Under the pieces are notes generated by a model. The model worked only from the letters and a program-made list of their open reading frames with translations, had not been told where the DNA came from and did not search any database. This document shows, piece after piece, positions 59,379 to 64,000 of a stretch of 64,000 nucleotides of DNA. The DNA is from Syncephalis fuscata (taxonomy: Eukaryota; Zoopagomycota; Zoopagomycetes; Zoopagales; Piptocephalidaceae), in NCBI GenBank assembly GCA_025786725.1, contig JAHLTZ010000004.1, forward strand, positions 372,001-436,000. The letters are read 5' to 3'. A program made the translations under genes and the position numbers. Each line of letters opens with the position of its first letter. Within the stretch, counting starts at the first letter, position 1.

Positions 59379-60070
59379 ATGAAGTCCTATATCTATTTCG
59401 CTGTCCTTGCTGCTGCCGCTGCTATTGCATTAATCAATGTCGACGCTGCCCCTCAAACTTACACAGCCGACTCCACTTCATATAGCGTTGGTCCTGTCGA
59501 CACCAGCTACAGCACCGGATCAACTACTCCTGGATCATCTGGCGGCTCAAAGACTCCATCAACGCCAACCGGCTCTACTGGAAGTGGCAATGGCGGCAAC
59601 GGTGGCAACGGTGGTAATGGCGGCAATGGCGGTAACAGCAGCAGTGGCGGCAACGGTGGTAATGGCGGCAACGGCGGTAACGGCGGTAACAGCAGCAGTG
59701 GTGGCAATGGTGGTAACGGTGGTAACGGCGGCAATGGTGGTAACAGCAGCAGTGGAAGCAATGGTGGTAACGGCGGCAATAGCGGCTACGGCAGCAGCGG
59801 CAGTGTCGGTCAGGTGGCAGTGGCGGCAATGGTGGCAGCGGCGGTAATGGTGGCAATGGCCAAAACGGCAGCAATGGACAAAACGGTAGCAACGGCCAAA
59901 ACGGCAGCAACGGCTTATATGTCTCCCCACCTCGCGGTTCAAGTGGTGGTAAGCCTCGTCCAGTTGGAGGCTATTATGGCAGTGGCTCTAAAAGCAAGTC
60001 CTACGGCAAGGGTAGTGGTAGCACCACCACTGGTTCCACTGATACCAGCACTGACACTAGCTCCGACTAA
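59379..60070 (+). CDS. Gly/Asn-rich secreted cell-wall-type protein
   Basis: Signal peptide MKSYIYFAVLAAAAAIALIN followed by VDAAPQTYTADSTSYS. The body consists of GGN triplet repeats broken by NSSSG blocks (59580-59810), then QNGSNG repeats (about 59855-59910), a basic KSKSYGKGSGS stretch and a Ser/Thr/Asp tail ending at 60070. The frame changes by one base at about 59811-59814 (CAGGTGG; a third G would restore it). Before the break it reads SGYGSSGSVGQ, after it GGSGGNGGSGGN, so both sides are clearly one repeat protein. Structural wall or extracellular-matrix protein by composition. Paralogous in promoter and plan to the gene at 63331. Confidence 0.75.
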
Positions 60071-60808
60071 TGGTATACCATCGCTAAACACTGAATTTGC
60101 AATCTAGTGTTTAATACAAAATAACTTCGTCTAAATAAAACATTGAAACATCATTTGTTTGTAGTATGTTGTAATCTACTATCACAGCACCAGTATTTTA
60201 TTATTCAACAATGAGTGCAGCTTACTTTTGATCATTATATTTTGTTGTATAAAATCTATTGTATAAGTTATTAGAATTGACTACTTTTCCAGCTTAAACT
60301 ATCAGCACAAATCCAAATAATCGACAATAATAAAACAATTTAATACTATTCATACATTTAAATTAAATATCTTTTATTGAACATGATGATGGATGGTGAG
60401 TAACATCAAAGTTTAAAATACTCATCATCATAGATTGATTATCCAGTATGCATATATCTCTATTCATCCATATTATTCATCATTGTATACTCATACTATT
60501 ATATGCTATTCTATTAATAAAAAGTATTTGTCTATCATTAGTGCGTTTATTATGAGTTCAATTCATTGTGCTTAGTCATACATATAATAGTTTTAGCACT
60601 ATTATTCATACAGTTTATTTTATTCGCTTATATTCAACTATGTGTAAGCTAGTAAAACAGTTGTTTCTATTTATACATCTAACAGAAGTAAATGGATACA
60701 ATCACAATGCGGTGTAACAACTGATGAGACTCACTCAACAATAAGTACTGTCTACTCTTTCTATTCTTTGCTACTAAACTGATACTAGTTTAATTGCTCT
60801 CTTTAATA
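60071..60808. other. Intergenic spacer with a dispersed-repeat copy
   Basis: AT-rich. Holds the copy at 60340-60465 and the NAS2 promoter. No ORF of note. Confidence 0.6.
60340..60465 (+). repeat. Dispersed AT-rich element, copy B
   Basis: Shares TTGAACATGATGATGGATGG and ATCCAGTATGCATATA with 50561-50685, and CATACATTTAAATT with 55800-55814. Confidence 0.65.
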
Positions 60809-61682
60809 ATGACGCCTATTAACGGTTCTACCGCCTATAATACGGCTCTGGAGAATGCCAAAACGCTTTTGAAACAGAAAGACGAGGTGGAGGCAGAGAT
60901 TCGTAAGCAAGAAGCGTTGCTAAATGAGGTAGATAAATTAGCTGACTTTATGTTTTATGATTTGTAACAGTCCTAGCATCGCGTTGGTATGCATGAACCA
61001 TTAGTAGATCGAGAAGGATATCCCAGGGCGGACATAGACGTGTACTCGGCCCGTAAGATTCGTGTTCGAATCATTGGTAAATATCGCTATGATAAACGAA
61101 TAACAAGCTGACAAATACTCTCGCTGCTAGAATTACGCAACGATTTACGTGACTGTATGGCTTGTATTGAAAAGGCTCTTCATGAGGTACATGCTACTCG
61201 AGCCGAAGCTAATCAAGAAGGAGGGACAACCTTATGAGTGTTGATAATCCAGAGCCGGTCTTGCCACTCGCATCAATCGCCACCGCGTCTACTATTGCAA
61301 GTAAGCCATTTGCACGGGTCAATGCGGTGTCACCTGATTCGCCAGCATGGGATGCTGTAAGCTGAATACTTTGCTACAGGCATAGTAGCTGAATTTAACC
61401 ACATCTGCTTCATTAGGGACTGCGAAGAGATGACCGAATCCTATGCTTTGGCGATATCGACATTCAACAGTACGAATCATTGGCACAGATTGGCGAATTG
61501 GTCAATAGTAATGAAGGAGTAAGCTGCTGTCTCCAATTGAGGCAATTATTAACTTTTTTTATTAGCGTACAATCAACATTACGGTTGAAAGACTATTAGA
61601 TAACAGTGGCAATTCATGGAAACACCAGATACTGCAGTTGATTCCACGTAAAGACTGGGGCGGTCGTGGTATGCTGGGGTAG
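60809..61682 (+). CDS. NAS2: 26S proteasome assembly chaperone Nas2/PSMD9
   Basis: Chaperone that binds Rpt5 during base assembly; it has an N-terminal coiled coil and a PDZ domain. Exons: 60809-60928, 60977-61076, 61131-61356, 61417-61518 and 61566-61682. Signature parts: the coiled coil ([28 protein letters not shown]), [23 protein letters not shown], then the PDZ domain from [25 protein letters not shown] to [19 protein letters not shown]. The [18 protein letters not shown] block is diagnostic. A one-base break lies at about 61223-61225 in the variable linker (GGAGGGACA); a fourth G would join EANQEGG to [11 protein letters not shown]. Otherwise intact. Confidence 0.88.
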
Positions 61683-63330
61683 GTAGTTTAATATACGCAC
61701 GATAGTTTAACTAATGCACAAATAGCTGCCATATTGTTCCGATGGAGGATTAGTTACAATCAACTAATAAACACTGCATAGCACTTTATCATCACCAATA
61801 AACTGTATTACTGATAGTTCACTGATTAGTTCCACGCTTATGTTACAAAATTAAGTAGTTACAATCAGTATTAATACGTAAAACTCAATATTTTGAAAGT
61901 AATTGGAAAACAAGTTAGGCATTTGTGACGAGTAGACGAATAACCTGTATGAAATCATGCTATTAGTTATGTTTTTATAATCATGATAGCACTTTGAAAC
62001 TAGGGAATTTTAAAAATGTATTGTTTTTAAATAATTAATAAAAACTTTAGTCTACTTGCGATATCTTTTTATTCATACATTTCGTTATCGTATTGTATGT
62101 CACAAGTAACTGCAATGGTCTAACTGCATTTTTTAATTACCGCAATGTCTTCTAAACTATTTGATGGAATCATATTTACCAACATCAAAGAACTGAGGAT
62201 TGCAATTGACGAGTTGAGACTTGTTGACAATTGTAAATGATGTTCCTACATTCTCAAATATAAACCAAAAGATGTACAAATAAGAGCATTAAGTACATAT
62301 TTCATTGTTTAATATACACTAACGATTGTAATAGCTAATAGATGTTATATTTTTTATTACAAAACTGGCCTTCTTTTGATCCAACAAAAAAGAATGCCAT
62401 TGTTACGACACCAGTAATGAAATGATGTAACATTTATCAAATAACCAAAGGAGGAAAAGTAATAGTAGTAGTAGCTTAAATTAACATATTTATAACAAAA
62501 TTTGTCATTGTATAAATCCTGATAACAAGTTAAAATAAGTTGTATTGTAAAAGCATCTTTATTATTACTTGAGTAACAATATTATGTATTTATAATGTTG
62601 TTGAATAATAAGAGCTAAAAAGCTAAAAAAATTGATGGAAAAAGTTAATTACAATAAATATGAAATGCAGTTACAGAAATGATTTTATTACTAAATATCT
62701 TTTTTGATTAAAAATTGAAAACTGGGGCGTTTTTTAAATTCCCCTTAAAACTAATATCAGTTCAAAATACGTAACACCAATATAAGGATGGAACTAAAGC
62801 ATTAAACATGGGACTTGGAAGAAATTGAATAAAGCAGTCTTTAGCACTATAATATGATTGAATCATAATTTGCATAATTATATTCAATTAGCATGCGTAA
62901 AGCTGTATTATGACCAGTTTGGCTTTTTAAAAATGATACTTTGCACAACGACATGAAAGATAAATATTTGATTTGATACAAAAAATCAGAATTGTATTAG
63001 CATGCGACAAGTAATCGACCAATTGCATTCTGATGTCATCCTTTAGTACTTGTATTTTCAAGGTGCTTTTTGTAAATAGTAGCAGGGTACGTTGACTCCA
63101 TCAAACTTTGTTTTAGAAGGATGTACAGAATAATAGCTTTACTCGTTAATGATGTAACAATTTCAGTATATAAGCAATAGCTTTTAATGTTAAATCTCAA
63201 TATTCATTAAGTTAGCACCATCTATTTCAGCGTTCACATCTCTACAACATTATCGAGTAAGCGCAGGTCCTTCTCGTTTTAACACGTCGCTTTACTTTGT
63301 TTGATCAAATAGCATATTTACTGTTTCAAT
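61683..63330. other. 1.6 kb intergenic; nothing recognised apart from a downstream promoter
   Basis: AT-rich with no ORF of coding character on either strand. The end (63167-63330) carries a TATATAAG box and the leader motif shared with the gene at 59379. Confidence 0.5.
63167..63275 (+). promoter_or_regulatory. TATA box and shared leader motif of the second secreted gene
   Basis: TATATAAG at 63167-63174; CGAGTAAGCGCAGGTCCTTC at about 63254-63273. Matches the leader at 59299-59318 in 17-18 of 20 positions. Confidence 0.65.
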
Positions 63331-64000
63331 ATGAAATCATCTGTTTTTGCTATCGTCGCTATTGCCATTATCGCATTGACCAGATTGAAGCTACTCCTGT
63401 TTATTCCAATGGCAATGTGGGCAATTATGGAGGTCGTTCCAATAACTATGGTGGCAATAGCAACGATAGTGCAAGATATAATAATAACAATCCCAGGAGA
63501 GCTGCATACAGAGGTGCCACTCAAGGCCGTCGTGGATCCAGTGCCGGAAATGCACACAGATCTAATGGCGTAGCTTTGTATGGTCAAAGAAAGGGAGCAA
63601 ATTATAACAAGCGTGTTCAAGGTGAATACAGCACTGAAGTCCTTTAGAATATAATAAACAACAGGAGCAGGATATGGAGCAGGATATGAGCAGGATATGA
63701 AGCAGGAACATCTACTACCACTGATACAAATCAAACTCAGGTGCCACTACTACAGGGGAAATAGCAACAGGAACAGAAATGGCCACTTCGACCAATACAA
63801 ATCAATATTCTAGCTCTAATATTAATGAAGAGACGGGAACAGAACGGGAACAGGAACAGAAATGACCACCTCGACCAATACAAATCAATATTCTAGCTCT
63901 AATACTAATAAAGCAACAGGAACAGGAACAAGCAGTGGCACGAATGGTGGTTATTATTTCTCTGGAGATACTAAGGAAGAGGTAGGAACAGGAGCAAATG
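63331..64000 (+). CDS. Low-complexity secreted protein gene, frame-broken and 3' truncated by window
   Basis: Start at 63331 with a signal peptide (MKSSVFAIVAIAIIAL). The frame changes at about 63376-63380; the next frame reads IEATPVYSNGNVGNYGGRSN, NYGGNSNDSARYNNNNPRR, then a basic Gly/Ser/Asn-rich stretch to a stop at 63645-63647. Beyond it, sequence of the same low-complexity type continues in changing frames: GAGY repeats at about 63665-63700, then two copies of an about 90-bp unit with TSTNTNQYSSSN (63781 and 63865), running off the window. Single-base breaks therefore recur every 50-150 bp here. It is either a decayed gene or badly sequenced repeats. Shares promoter architecture with the gene at 59379. 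Confidence 0.5.

Noticed and set aside
59507-59942. Long minus-strand Pro/Leu- and His/Cys-rich ORFs
   Set aside because: Antisense of the GGN repeats in the Gly-rich secreted gene.

Overview
The window is nuclear DNA of an intron-rich, AT-rich eukaryote, most likely an early-diverging (zoopagomycote- or mucoromycote-type) fungus. Nearly every gene is cut by 45-90 nt introns with GTAAGT-like donors and TAG/CAG acceptors. The gene set is fungal in character: Sac1 and Fig4 phosphatases, a Syg1-type SPX/EXS exporter, an OYE, a Hem25-type carrier, Dak, 14-3-3 and a small YABBY/HMG-like protein. Family calls come from motifs recognised by eye; no database search was run.

Layout. 1-7.2 kb (+): otubain 3' end, mitoribosomal mL40, a FYRN/FYRC protein, a fungal KH-like protein. 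7.3-7.9 kb (-): YABBY/HMG-like protein. 9.9-10.7 kb (+): disordered orphan. 11.1-14.0 kb (-): SAC1, divergent from MAD2 (14.3-15.3 kb, +). 15.7-18.8 kb (+): 2-oxoglutarate dehydrogenase E1. 19.7-30.6 kb is an accessory island: a secreted Cys-rich peptide gene whose coding sequence is scattered over an array of 3-nt exons (-), three tandem seven-helix receptor-like genes (+, the first killed by a nonsense codon), and a secreted orphan (-). 31.7-46.9 kb is again housekeeping: OYE (-), BRD7/9-like (+), SYG1 (-), FIG4 (+), prefoldin 5 (-, with an AT-AC intron), PRP46 (+). 49.0-61.7 kb: 14-3-3, a Cys-rich type I membrane protein, HEM25 (-), DAK, a small Cys-rich repeat ORF (-), a Gly-rich secreted protein, NAS2. 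63.3 kb to the end: a second low-complexity secreted gene running off the window.

The main discovery candidate is at 19670-21764 (-). One signal-peptide exon is followed by 22 exons of exactly 3 nt, one of 15 nt and a last one of 11 nt. Most are separated by homologous introns repeating every 80-83 bp. Read in order, they give one open 61-residue precursor with a signal peptide, a Lys-Arg processing site and a four-cysteine mature peptide. Every small exon is phase-symmetric, so skipping any one would remove residues without a frameshift. It lies about 2.3 kb from the receptor array, which makes a peptide/receptor relationship worth testing.

Caution: several otherwise good genes (FIG4, NAS2, SYG1, both low-complexity secreted genes, probably the FYR gene) need one extra base at points, often in short homopolymers. 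This looks more like consensus error than wholesale gene death, but reads are needed to decide.
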